A stretch of 64,000 bases of DNA, taken from positions 372,001 to 436,000 of the forward strand of contig BRXU01000007.1 of the NCBI GenBank assembly GCA_030267565.1, read 5' to 3'. This document shows, one piece after another, positions 1 to 12,500 of the stretch. The notes under the pieces are model-generated. The model saw only the letters and a list, made by a program, of their open reading frames with translations. It made no database searches and was not told the origin of the DNA. Each line of letters opens with the position of its first letter. The first letter of the stretch is position 1. The position numbers and the translations under genes were made by a program. The stretch comes from Pleodorina starrii (lineage: Eukaryota > Chlorophyta > Chlorophyceae > Chlamydomonadales > Volvocaceae).

Positions 1-353
1 GCTCCGCGTGTGCTTCCGTATGGCACTCCGCCGCCACCTCACTGCACCCCAACGCCCGCTCAAGGTTGTGTCTCAACCAATGTCACTTCGAGCTCTTCGA
101 AACAGGCTTCCCACATCGTACCCCTGCTGGCCCTGCCTCCGCCCTGCTGTCCTGTGCCCAAATTTGCGTAATCCCATGCCGACATCTCAGCAACCACTCC
201 ATCGCCGGGGCCGCTGCAGCGGGCGCCACGGTCCCTTCCATCAGCTCACGCCCCAGCCCCACCACAGACCTCGCCGGGGCGGCCTCCGCGCTTGAGACCG
301 GCGCACCAGGCCGCCGCCACTGGCACACCAGAGCCGGCACCAGAGCCGGTACA

Positions 354-3152
354 TCAGAGCCTCCGCTGCGACTGCTCCACGGCTCCCACCTCGATCAGCG
401 CCATGCTGACCAGCGTCAGGCCGCCCTGCACCTGCCCCCCCGCCTGCGCCTGGCCCGCCTCCGCGGCGGCCGCCGGCGGCGAGGACCCAGCCGCCATCAG
501 GCCGGCCGCCAGCTCCGTCACGGCGGCGCTGCGCAGGAAGCGCTGCGCGCTGTCCTCCTGCGCGGGCTCACACGGACGAAATTGGCGGAATTGCGGCTGT
601 TAGGGCTGTTGAGTTGTTATTCCGGTGGGATCCAGGGCTCCGGATGGATGGATGGAGCCCGTGGGAGTGGAGCCCGGTGAACCGTGGGATTGACGGTGTG
701 GGGAGGGAGGCATGGCGTAAGGGATGCCGCGCTCCGGGCCAGGCCCCAAGGTGCGGCGGCTGACCTCCAGTGGGATCGCAATTGGTGTGAAGCCGCCCGC
801 AAATGCAGCGCTGCTGCTGCTGCTGCTGATGATGATGCTGCTGCTGTTGCCGCCCTGCACTCATGGCGGGCGAGCTGCTGCTGCCACCGCTTGCCTCATC
901 CCCGCGCGGCTGCCCCTTGGTTAATCGCCATGGCCGGCGGCCAAGACGCGGCCGAACGACGCCTTCCCGCTCCCGCTACTCTTGCTCCCGCCCCGCCCCG
1001 GGGCAGCCGCCCTAAATCCCTACCGCTGAATCCCTACGCACGCACAACAGCCGCAAAGGCTCGAAAGAGCCAGCTGTCTGAATCTGAAAAGGTCCGAATT
1101 TCAGGTACCGCCAGGCGGCACATCGGCACATCGCCCAGCCTCCACCCGCCCACCCACCCGCTCGCACCCACCCCCCCACCTGCGGGAACCGCGCCATCCA
1201 CACGTATTTCGTGTCCAGGCTCATCACGTCCGCGCCCACCGACACCTGCACGGCATTGGCCGCCATCGCCGCTCGCTGCAGCCGCCCCGCCAGCTCCACC
1301 ACCACCTCGGAGGGCACCACCTGCTGCTGCTGCTGTCCCTGCCCCTGCGACGCCGATGCCGGCTGCAGCACCAGCACCAGGTCTACTCCCGATTCGAAGG
1401 CCGGCCCCCGCTTGAACAGCGCCTCCATGTCGCTGGGGACCAGCACCTGCAGGAGAAGAGCGAGGGAGTGCATACCGGTAAGCGCAATGCGAGGAGAAGA
1501 GCGAGGGAGTGCATACCGGTAAGCGCAATGCGAGGAGAAGAGCCAGGGAGTGCATACCGGTAAGCGCAATGCGAGGAGAAGAGCGAGGGAGTGCATACCG
1601 GTAAGCGCAATGCGAGGAGAAGAGCCAGGGAGTGCATACCGGTAAGCGCAATGCGAGGAGAAGAGCCAGGGAGTGCATACCGGTAAGCGCAATGCGAGGA
1701 GAAGAGCCAGGGAGTGCATACCGGTAAGCGCAATGCGAGGAGAAGAGCCAGGGAGTGCATACCGGTAAGCGCAATGCGAGGAGAAGAGCGAGGGAGTGCA
1801 TACCGGTAAGCGCAATGCGAGGAGAAGAGCGAGGGAGTGCATACCGGTAAGCGCAATGCGAGGAGAAGAGCGAAGGAGTGCATACCGGTAAGCGCAATGC
1901 GGGGAGAAGAGCGAGGGAGTGCATACCGGTAAGCGCAATGCGAGGAGAAGAGCGAGGGAGTGCATACCGGTAAGCGCAATGCGGGGAGAAGAGCGAGGGA
2001 GTGCATACCGGTAAGCGCAATGCGAGGAGAAGAGCGAGGGAGTGCATACCGGTAAGCGCAATGCGAGGAGAAGAGCGAGGGAGTGCATACCGGTAAGCGC
2101 AATGCGGGGAGAAGAGCGAGGGAGTGCATCCCGATAAGCGCAATGCGAGGAGAAGAGCGAGGGAGTGCATACCGGTAAGCGCAATGCGACACTGGAAATG
2201 GAGAGGATATGGGTGAGGAGAGGGAGAGGGAGAGAGCGAGGGAGCCGGCGGCAGCGGCGTCAGCTTGCGTGTGGTGTTCACAAGGGCACCCGTGTGACGC
2301 GAAGCGTAGTGCGGGGGGCGGGGGGTGGCGCAGCGGGACCACTGGTGCCGTCGCGCATCTTCCCCACATGTAAGTGTCTCGGCAGTACTGCTCGTAGTTG
2401 AGGCCCGGACCCTGTGCGCTGCCCGATGCCCAGGGACCCCGCCAGGGTGTATGGCACCGGTGCTCTATGCCACTTGGGACAGAGCCCCGCGCAACCCAGA
2501 ACGGCATCCCGCCCGACATGTACAGCCTTCTCCCCCGACAGCGCCCGATGGCCGGCGGCGGTGGCACAACCTACTTTCCATAGCGACAGAGACACGGTGC
2601 CGCTGCCCAGCAGCCGCGCCTTGGCGTCCGCGAACGCGGAGCCTGCCACGAAGCGCTCCGCCTGCGCCTGGGAGGAGAAGCGGTAGTACACTGCCGCGCG
2701 GGCGCCTGCGCTGCTGTCACGCGAGGCGGACTGCACCACTGGGCCCGCACTAGCACAGCAAGCGCCGGGCGCTCTGTACTGCAGGCTCCAAAAGGTATCC
2801 AGCAGCTGCCCAAGGTTGCGGAATTCGGGGGACGGATCGGGGGAGGGGAGCGGGTGGGTACGGCGGGGTAAAGGGTACGACGTGCACCTGTTGACTCACG
2901 AGGTGCGGTAGGGGGCAAAGAAGCAACGGCAGCTTCACTTACTTCCTGCTGCTCTCCAGAGTTCTGGGGAATTTCCGGTGCGAGGTTGAGCATTACTAGG
3001 GTTTCCCACACCGGCACCGTGGCCGCCCGAGCCGTGCCAGAGGCCGCGCTTGCGCAACGCGTTGGCCGGCGCGGCCATGCTGCGGGGCTTGTCCGCGGTG
3101 AGTACGCCCTAGAGGGTTTGAGGGAAGTCTGCCACGTCACAGTCCGCTGCAT
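354..3152 (-). CDS. Tandem Dabb-like (stress-responsive A/B barrel) protein, 4 exons
   Basis: Spliced model on the minus strand with exons 3152-2943, 2805-2575, 1446-1180 and 557-354. All introns are phase 0 with GT donors and AG acceptors, and the stop is at 354-356. The product is about 303 residues. The first 45 or so residues are rich in Arg, Ser, Ala and Pro with almost no acidic residues, which could be an organelle transit peptide. Two repeats follow with the Dabb pattern of a hydrophobic strand, helix, strand, then an aromatic strand and helix: LVMLNLAPEI to AVYYRFSSQAQAERFVAGSAF, and VDLVLVLQP to YVWMARFPQEDSAQRFLRSA. A Gln run (QGQGQQQQQ) lies in the second repeat. Dabb proteins are small dimeric beta-barrel proteins, often chloroplast or stress related; the role here is inferred only. 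The gene is divergent from the dynein. The start at 3152 is the only in-frame ATG before the first repeat apart from one inside it. The family call is moderate; the exon structure is better supported. Confidence 0.6.
1450..2190. repeat. 41-bp minisatellite filling intron 3 of the Dabb-like gene
   Basis: About 18 head-to-tail copies of a 41-bp unit with only a few point variants, for example GCGAGGG/CCAGGG and GGGGAG/GAGGAG. On the minus strand each unit has a C/T-rich run followed by GCATTGCGCTTACCGGTATG, so it resembles an intron acceptor tract joined to a donor-like CGGTATG. The copy next to the exon ends in the real acceptor CTGCAG at 1447-1452. Because 41 is not a multiple of 3 and the unit lacks stops in all three minus frames, it produces three long spurious minus-strand frames. 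Confidence 0.93.
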
Positions 3153-3503
3153 CCTGTCGATTTAATGATCAGCCAAGGGCGGGCAGTCACGTTCAGCGCC
3201 AACTACACTTAAAGCCGTGAACTGCGTACCTAATGGGTTGTGTTTACGTAGCAAAGGCGGCAGTGTGGGGGACGGGCACGTATTTTGCACGAAAATACGG
3301 GTATTGTACAGCAGGTCAACGCGGTGGGGAAGAACGTTGATACTGTCCAAATGATTTGTGAACGTGTAAAGATCCCTCCGCGAGACTTATATCCACTATA
3401 TATTTGTCGATAACACGGTTAGCATTGACTTATTTTCTTACCTTTTTTCAAGCCTCAGTGCATGTTCTAGCAACACGTTGTAGACAAGGGCTCTTGCCCA
3501 ATA
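3153..3503. promoter_or_regulatory. Shared divergent promoter region of the Dabb-like gene and the dynein
   Basis: Only 351 bp separates the two divergent start codons. The region is less GC-rich than its surroundings. It includes a TATA-like stretch CTATATATTTG near 3396-3406, about 100 bp before the dynein ATG. No confident flagellar-gene element was recognised. The assignment rests on position and base composition. Confidence 0.45.
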
Positions 3504-6500
3504 ATGGAGGGAAGCGAGGAGGCTGCTGGCAAGGTACTGCTGCCACCTAGCTCGGCCGCGTCCTTACAGGCAGTGCGGAACGTAACTTGCCAGTCAATTC
3601 TTGTAGAACCAGCAGCTGACTGCGGATGCGACATGTATCGCATGGGTCCGCTCGAAGCTGCAGTTGGTGAGTCCGCGCATGTCGAAGGCAATTATGGGCG
3701 GTCAGCTGCTTGATCACCAGTCGGCCGTCCCCTTTCAATACAGCTGCGGCCATCGGGCCAGGACGAGGGTGACGACAGCGCAGAATGGCTGGCAAGCATA
3801 TGGCAGAACGATGTGCACACGCCCATCGTGTCGACGTTCCTCATGAGCGTCAAAGCAACGCGCATGTTTGCGTTGCTGGACACGGGCTCGGATCATTCGC
3901 AACCGGCGAAGCTGCTGTTGACGCTGGACGTTCCAAAGCACTATGAGCAGGTGCGCAGCTGCCCGCCACAGCGCAGCAGCAGCTGTCTGGGGGCCACGGG
4001 AAGCCGCTGGAGGTCCATAAGGCAGCCGGGGGCGCAGGGGAAGGGCGGGGGGCAGAGAGGGGCGTGGGCAAAAGGTTCGCTGGCGGTAGAGCCAGCCGTC
4101 GGTGACAGCCGTCGCCTGGAGGCTTGCAATGGGTTGCCTGCGTCGACGTGGGGTGCAGAGTGCGGGGGCTGAGCCCGGTCGCGCACGGCCCAATCTAAGA
4201 CGGGGCCGGACGGGCTGCAAGGACCGCCAGGCGGCAGGAGCGCAGGCTGGACCCTGGCACGCGCGACCTGCAAGTGCATGGCGGCGGCGCGTTGAGACGC
4301 CGAGCAAGGGAGTGCACCTGACTGAGCTGGCTAATGCCCGACAAGGACGGGGACCAGCTGCAAGCCGGGGACGCCAGGCGGGCATGGCGCATGCACGCAC
4401 GAAACGGGTTGGGCGAGAAGGGCAGCCCAGGTGTCGGGGGCGGATACGGGCGGGACGGAGTTACGAGGGTGGGACGAAGGGCGCCCACCGGGAAAGCCGT
4501 CCAGTACCTACCTGGTGCAGGAGCTGTAGAGGGTGGACAGCCGCGCCATTGAAGTGGGTTGCGCAGCAGGGGGTCCATAAGGCGTGCATTAGGCCCCACC
4601 GACCGGTAGGGCAGGCGCTAGGCAGGTCTTAGCACTTTAAATGGGTCCGCACGGTAAGGTGTTTTAGGGGGCGCTCAGCGTACACAGCGCATGGGATACA
4701 CGCGGTGAGACGTGCCCGGGGTGCCAGTCCGGGGGAGCCCCGTCAGCGCGCGGAAACCGGACGCCGTGAAGGCCCCCGTGCCCGGCCGCAGCGAAGCGCG
4801 GGCATCGTGAGAATTCCACAACGGGAGATTACCAGGCCCGCGCATAAACCTTCGCACCTGCGACCCACATCGCACCTCAACCCGCCACCAACACCACCGC
4901 CACCAACACGCGAGCGACACGCCTCGGCCCCACCAACCGCCACACCGGCATGGCGCACCACCACCACCACCGCGCCGCGCCGCGCCTGCGCGCTCCCCCG
5001 CATCCGCAGATGGTCTACTTCGTTCGTGACCCCAGCAAGTTCGTGACGCGCGAGAACGTGAGCACCGTCATCTTCTTCGGCATCATGCGCGGCGACGACC
5101 CGCTGCACTCGCTGCTCAAGATCATGCACGGGCTGTACGTGCCGGTGGTGGTGGCCAACACCACCTGGCCCGAGACCGTCAAGTCGGACTTCACGGCGCA
5201 GATGCACAAGTTCATGGCCAACCTCACGGAGACGGTGTACGAGGTCAAGGGCAAGACCATCCTCTACATCCCGCAGGTCCGGGGCGGGGGCGGGACGGGG
5301 GCCGGGCCGCCGGAGGGGCGGGGGCCGGGCCGCCGGTGGGGCGGGGACCGAACCGCCGGTGGGGCGGGGACCGCGCCGCCGGTGGGGCAGGGCGGCCCGA
5401 GCTTGGCGCAGGCGCCCGTGTCCGGCCCGTGGCTTAAGCCTCCGCGGCAAGAGCCACCCCCGCAACACCACGCCACGCCATGCCACGCCACGCCAAACCC
5501 TATACCAGCCGCAGCGCTCCTCCCGGCATCCTTGCCCTTAACCCGGCCAAACGCCCCTCCCCGTTGTCCTAACCCCGCAGCCCTGCGCCACCCCTTCTTC
5601 CGCGCCCCCCGCCCGACCCATATCCCCCGCGTCTCCCGCGCCTGGCACCCAACGCAGGAGGACCTGCACGACCCCAAGGCCGCCGCCAAGCAGAAGGACC
5701 TGGTGCAGCGGCTCGAGTCCACCATTATTCACTGGACGCGTCAGGTCAAGGAGCTGCTCAACCAGCAGGACGCCGTGGACGCTTCAGAGCAGGCCGGCCC
5801 GCTGGCGGAGATTGAGTTCTGGCGCGAGCGCTCGGTGGACCTGTCGGGCATCCGCGCGCAGCTTGACGACGGCGCGGTGTCGTCCATCGTGTCGGTGCTT
5901 GAGTACGCCAAGAGCTCCTACCTGGCTCCCTTCCTGTCGCTCCGAAACCTGATCCACCGGGAGGCGGTGGCGGCGGAGGACAACCTCAAGTTCCTGCTGT
6001 GCCTGGAGGAGCCGTGCAAGCAGCTGGCCGCCGCGCACCCGCAGGCCATCCCCGGCCTGCTGCCGCCCATCCTGAACTGCATCCGCATGGTGTGGAACCT
6101 CTCCCGCTTCTACAACACGCCCGAGCGCCTGACGGTGCTGCTGCGCAAGCTGTCCAACGAGATCATCAACCGCTGCTGCTCCGTCATCTCCCTGGCGGAC
6201 GTGTTCTCGGGCGATGTGGATAACGTGATGACGGCGCTGCGGCAGAGCATGGAGGCTGGTGGGTGAGGGAGCCGCTGTGTGGGGGGGCGCTCTGGGATGG
6301 CTTGGGCTGGGAAGTGGGTCTGGTATCTAGCGGGTATCTAGTGGGTCTCCTACCTGCAGGGCTGCAGGTCGGGTCGTTGGACCGGGCTGGGCTGGGAGCT
6401 CCCCCCAGCCGGGCTGTGCGCTGTGTGAGCTGTCAGGCGGGCAGGAACCTCGATTCCCTACCCGCCAATCGACGGGGCTGGGCCGCCTGTTGGGCTAATG

Positions 6501-9500
6501 AGCTGGTCTGGTCGGCCAGGTGATACACTAGGAGGTCTGCGGACTAGGAGGTCTGCGGAAACCCTCTCCAATGAGCTTCCTCGGTTGTGGTATGGGGGCA
6601 TGCTCCAACAAGCTTGCGGGCATGTTTGGGCTTGGTAGTTCTTGAGGACCGGGAGGGCTGCTGTCAAGCCAGCCTGAAGCATGGGCCAGGGCTGCCAGAA
6701 GCGGGATCAGCCCAAGCAAGCACCGACGCCCTGGTGCGGCTGCGCGCCGGGGCAGGGCGGTGGGGTTGGAACGGCGCCCGCCCTCTTGCGTCTCGCTGGG
6801 GTTTCGACCTCCGTTGCAGCCACAGCTGCCGACGGGCCTTAACTGAGCCGGGGACGCCTTGGCGTTGCAACGCCCGCCCGCCTACGTGCAGGCGAGCGGT
6901 GGAAGGAGCTGTACAAGCGGACCGCGGCGGCCGTGGCCGTGCGCTCGCCGCGACCATGGGACTTCGACATCTCCTCCATCTTTGCGCACATCGACGCCTT
7001 CCTGCAGCGCTGCAAGGACCTGCTGGAGGTGAGGCACCGGTGGAGGCGGGAGACAGAGGCGGGCCTGGGGGGCGGCGGGGGCGCGGGCCGCCAAGGGGGG
7101 ATCGGAGGGCGTTTGCGGGGGGCTAAAGTGCACAGCAACCGGCCGGTAGTTCAACCATGAAGTCCTCCAGTTGTATAGCCAAGGCCAGGGGGTTTCGGGG
7201 GAAGGGACCGGGTCCGCCCATGCGGATCGCGCATGGGCGATGTGGAGCCATCGGAGCGTTCGGATGGCGCAACCCAGCGCAAGCAGTCGCGGTGGAGTAA
7301 AGCAGATGGAACCGGTGCGATTTGCCCCAAACAACAGCGGCCGCCTCCAGTCAGCCGGAGAGACCGCGACAGGGAACAAGCGGCCGCCTCCAGTCCTGCG
7401 GATCCCGCGGCAACCACCCTGGCCCTGCACGCCTGCCCGCCCGCCCCGCTGCCGCACGCCAGTTCGCGCTCACCCCCGCCCCGCCGTCCCGCTCCCCGCT
7501 CCGCCCGCAGGTCTGCGAGGCGCAGCTGCAGTTCGCTCCGCGCACGCCGCTGCCGGTGTTTGGCGGCACGTACGGCCCGGAGGTGAAGAAGAGCATCGTG
7601 GACATCCAGGAGTCGTTCCAGGGCCTGGTGCGCATCCTCAAGAGCCTCACCTATGACATCCTGGACGTCAAGGCCACCAGGTGCGCGACCGGTCCGCTGC
7701 CATGCTACGCGATGCGATGCGCTCCGGCCCAGTCCGCAGCGATGCGCTCCGGACCGCTGCGATATCTGCTGCCTGCGATACGCTGGTCCATTCAGGATGG
7801 GTCCCCCGGGGGCTTCAGTGGGTTGTTGGGCCCACCATCACGCACCAGCATGGGGAAGGAGCACGGCGGCGCCGGCTTACCTGCACCCCGGGCCCCTAGC
7901 TATGCCGCTACGGAGAGCGGGTGCGGCAGGGGCTGCTCGACGCCTGATCGATCACGCCGTGCCGCGCCGACCGGCCCGGACCTTCGCCCGCACTGAGCGC
8001 CCTCTCTCTCGGCGTTACCGTTACAGGTGGCACGACGACTTCAATGCGTTCAAGAGCGGCGTGAAGGACCTGGAGGTGATGATGGCCAACGTCATACAGC
8101 GCGCCTTCGACACGCAGCCCTGCCTGTTCGCGCGCGGCGAGCTGCTGGAGGGGTTCCAGGTGCGCCGCGGCGCCGGCCGCCGGGCGGGGAAGAAGGGGGT
8201 ACAAAGGCGGCCGGGCGGGCAGCTGGGCGGCATCCGCGTCGGCAGTGCGGCGTAGGGGCCGAGGGTGGGGCGTTGGGGAACGGCTTCTGGTACCCTGGCT
8301 TACGGCGCGAGATGAAACTCGATGAGACTCAACTTCGGATGGCCGACTTGGGTTGCGGTGTAGCGGATTCGGTGCAAGTGGGACGCCGTTGACGGAAAAA
8401 GGAGCTTACGAGCTGGGCGGAGCTTTGCCGGCGATCCTGCTCCCTGCCTAGAACCAAACGCCGGTGTTGGCATGGGCACGGTTCCTGGATTTTGACCTTC
8501 CTTACCCGCCGAACCGCACGCCCGTGCCCCCCGCGCCTCCTCCCCGTCCCCCCCTGGCGCCGTCACCACCACGTGCCCCAGGCCATGGCCAAGCGCGACT
8601 TCATCCGGCGCTTCGTCGAGAAGAAGACGGTGGAGTTCTTCGGGCTGTTCATGGCGGAGATCAACACCGTCAAGAAGCTGTTTGACGCGGTCAAGCGCTC
8701 GCAGCCCAAGAGCCCCATCCTGCCGCGCTACGCCGGCCTGGCCAAGTACGCCATGAACCTCATGCGCCGCCTGGAGCAGAGCCACAAGGTGGTTGACTCA
8801 GTGCGGTACACGCTGCCGCAGGTGAGCGCGGGAGGGAAAAAAAGAAAAACCGCAGCGGAGAGGGAGGGGAGGTCGGGGTAATAAGAAGGAAGATGCCGCA
8901 GCGGAGGGACGGAGACGGCGGATGGTCAGGGTGGGGAAGGGGACACCGTAGGCGGGGCGCGCCGCTTGGTATTTTGGCCCTGCGCGCGGAGCCACGCGAC
9001 TGACAGGGGGGGGCAGCAGGTTGCACAGGTCGCAGCGCGCGCGCTGTACTGTAGCCTTTCGTCGCCACCCCGTCGTCAGCCCCGCTGTGTCGTCGCCGCT
9101 GCCTTGCCTTGCCTTGCCTTTCGTGCCCTGCCGCCAGGTGGCCGAGGCGGCGGAGGTGCTGCAGCAGTACGAGCTGGCCCACCAGGCCATCGAGCAGTAC
9201 ATTGCCAACACGCACAACGAGTGGTTTGGCACCATCGAGAGCTCGATCGCCAAGGAGCTGCAGACCTGTCTGCTGGTGCAGGACAAGGCGTCGGGTGAGT
9301 GAAACATTGACTGACTTGACTGACTTCGTGCGTGCATGCGTACGTGCGTGTACCGGTATGTGTGTGACGAGCGGCAACCTGCGTGGCGTGGGGTCCTTTC
9401 ACCCCCGGCTGGCCGCAGCAGCTGTTGTTGTTCAGGTACGGGGTTACGCGCCCCGACCATGCAGCACACAGGCATGAACACACTAAGCGGTGTCACGCTG

Positions 9501-12500
9501 GCTCGAAGCAACTTGGCGGCGGGGCACGGCATGCCCCGCCGGGCCTGTGTGCTGGGATCTGCTGGGACCTGTCTTGCGATTCGTGACGCACAGGCGGTAT
9601 TGCTTCCGCGTCCCGGCTTCTCTCTCCTCCGCTATAGCCCTTCTGCTTCCTAACAGGTAATAGCTGGCTCTTAACGTCTTCCCCGCGCGTCGTTTTCCCT
9701 CCCTCCCCCGCCCCTGCAGGCGGGCTGCTGTCCATGAACTTCCACAAGGACCTGCTGTCGATGGGCCAGGAGGTGCACTTTTGGGAGCGCATGCGGCTGT
9801 CTGTGCCGCTGGTGGCCATGGAGATCAACGCGCAGCGCGAAAAGTACCGCGTGCTTCGGGACAACATCCTCATGGTGGTTCGAGACTACAACAAGGTGAG
9901 TGGTTACGAAAAGAGACACCGCAGCGATGGGACGGTGGGTGTGCGGGGAGGGCGCTGGTTGCTGTGGTTGTTACAGTGGGCTCCAGGCTCGTAAAAAGTA
10001 GGGAGCAGGCACATGCCCCAGACGGGTGGCCCTTGGCTGGCGGTCCTGTTACGCTATGCAATCTGTCTGCTTTTCCTGCCTGTCGCATGCGCCCTGCCCG
10101 TGCCTTCCTGCTCGCCTCCGGTTCCTGCGGGTCGTCGTTTCTTATCCTCGTTTCCGTTCCGTTCGACCCCCCGGTAAGTATTGCTGGGTTCTGGGTCCGT
10201 TCGCTAACGCCGTCTCCTTCTCCGCTGCGGATTTCTCTTTCTGACCCCCCAGATCCTCACCGCGCTGGACAAGGAGGAGCGCAAGCTGTTCCACGACCGC
10301 ATCCGCTACCTGGACCGCCGCATCATGCCGGGCGTCACCAAGCTGCAGTGGACAGCCGACAAGCACGCGCTGGAGTTCTACTACCGGGAGGCGCGCAAGT
10401 GAGTCATAAGGCCGCGCCGCGGGGGAAGGGGCGGGAGCGCTGAACGCGCGGGAAACTTCCAAAGAAGTTCCTGGACGGCCGCCGCCGTTGGCACAGCTGC
10501 GACGGGATGCCGCGTGGATGCAAAGAGTGCAATGCCCGGACCTGGCGCCTAGCGCGCCTCCCTTGCCTGCGCCCACACTGAGGGCAGCGCGGCGCGGCAG
10601 GGGCCGAAAGGCCGCCTGTGCGCGCTTGGGTGCATCTCTCATTGTAGGTCCCGACTGCTGGGCCCGCCCGCGCGTGTGTTTAGGAGCCCAGCCAATCTGC
10701 GCCTTCCCTTGCGCCTTGTGCGCTGGCCCCACGCAGGTTTTGCCGCGACGCCGACATGGCTGTGGGCGACTACAAGGCCGCCAACGCGCGGCTTGACGCC
10801 ATCTGCCGCTTCATCAGTGAGCTGGTGTTGGTGGACGTGGAGAAGAAGAAGATCTACCAGCACAACGAGTTTGCGAACCTTCAGGAGCAGCACCACGCAA
10901 AGGTGGGTACCGCACGAGCGACGCCGGCAGTGGCAGCGACCGGCTGCGGTAGCAGCCGGTATGCGCGCGGCACCCCGTGGCGGAGGTGATCTGTCCAGGA
11001 CGGCCGCCGCGGCGGGAGGCAATCAAGAAGAAACCAGCGCAGCGAAGGGACGGAGGCGATGCTGGCAGACCCAGACCCTGCAATACTTGCAGGGGCAAGG
11101 AGGGAAGGGTTGTAGCGTGCGGGGCTTGTGGGGGTTCTGGTCGTGCGATTACGCCTTGCAGCCGTGCTTTCCTCGGAGACGTTGGCAGCTGGCCGCCCGG
11201 GTGCAATGCACCACTAGTCATAAGCTCGCCATGAGCTTCTGGCGCCTCCGGATATCCATTCCTTTCTGCCTGCCTGCCTGCCTGCCCGCCCGCCACCCCT
11301 GTCCCTGCGTCCCGCCCTCAGATCAAGGACAAGCTGGTTTCTGCTGTGGACGAGATCCGCGAGATCATGGCGGGCATCCACCGCGTATTTGAGCAGGACA
11401 GTGAGGAGGTGCAGCGCGAGTGGGTGCGCTTCACGCAGAAGGTGGACCGCAAGCTGGAGGATGCGCTGCGCCACGTCATCAAAAAGTCGCTGCAGGTGCG
11501 GCCCGCGGAGAGGGAGCTGGCGGGGATTGGGGGCGGGGCGGGGCCTGATTGAGCTGCAGGAGGGGTTCGGCCTGGCCTGCCCCGGGGCCCGGATGGCGGC
11601 CTGGCCTTGGCCAACCCGCCCCAGCTGAAGGCCCCACTGCGGGGGTCCTCTCTCCTCGCAGCGCTGCAGCTGTTCCCACCGCTCGTAACCTCCCGCGCTG
11701 CGTCGCTGCCCGCTGGTATCTCCTCCTGGGCTCCTCCTCCTCCGCCCCGTGGTCGGTTACTGCGCCGTCATCACAAATGCCGCCATGTCCGTGACTCTTC
11801 GTGTCCGTGTGGTGGGGTGGGGTGTCGCTGCGCGGCGTTGGGCAACCGCAGGAGCTGAGCCGGCTGCTCAACGGCGACAACAAGACGGAGGTGATGCCCA
11901 TCTTCCACGTGACGATGGTTCTGGAGCGGACCAACCGCGTGGAGCTGCGCCCCACTTTCCAGGCGCTCTTTGACACCATCAACAGCGTCGCGCGTAACCT
12001 GATCGTCGTGCTGCAGTCCGTGCCCCGCGTGGCCATGCAGCTGACTGACAAGCAGCGGCGCGACATGGAGGTGAGTTGGCGGCGCCGCGACGCCCTCTTC
12101 GCGCCACGGTGCGGTGCGGCGTGAGGGCTTTGTAAGCTCTCGGCCCCGCTCTCATGCGGGTAATCTCAAAGAAAAGGAGGGCAGTGCAACGGGCCTCCGT
12201 AGGCAGGTTGGGGACTCGTCATTATGGTGCCCTGAGAGCAATGTTGCTAGGACTGGACACCACACGGGGTTATATCATGAGAATGTGGCAGGAGCGCGCG
12301 GTGAGGAGTTCGCGCACGTGCACCATGCGCCAGTGCGCCTGTGGTGGCGGGGAGGAGGTGCGCTTCGGAGCGCTTGGTGTTTGTTTGTTGCGCACGCCCA
12401 CGTGCGGTGCTCTGGTGTCTCCGCAGGAGGCCGGGCTGGCGCCGCCCAAGCCGCTGCCGACGCTGTACGAGACCATCAGCCAGGATGAGGACGCGGTGCT

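Noticed and set aside
1012..2567. Three long minus-strand frames (about 390-415 codons) with a 41-residue repeat
   Set aside because: They are read-through of the 41-bp minisatellite in an intron. Because the unit has no stop in any minus frame, all three frames are open.
4950..5009. An apparent start MAHHHHHR just before the dynein MVYF segment
   Set aside because: It lies in intron 2. The acceptor CCGCAG at 5004-5009 and exons at 3504-3666 and 3721-3950 give a better N-terminus that aligns with DNAH2.
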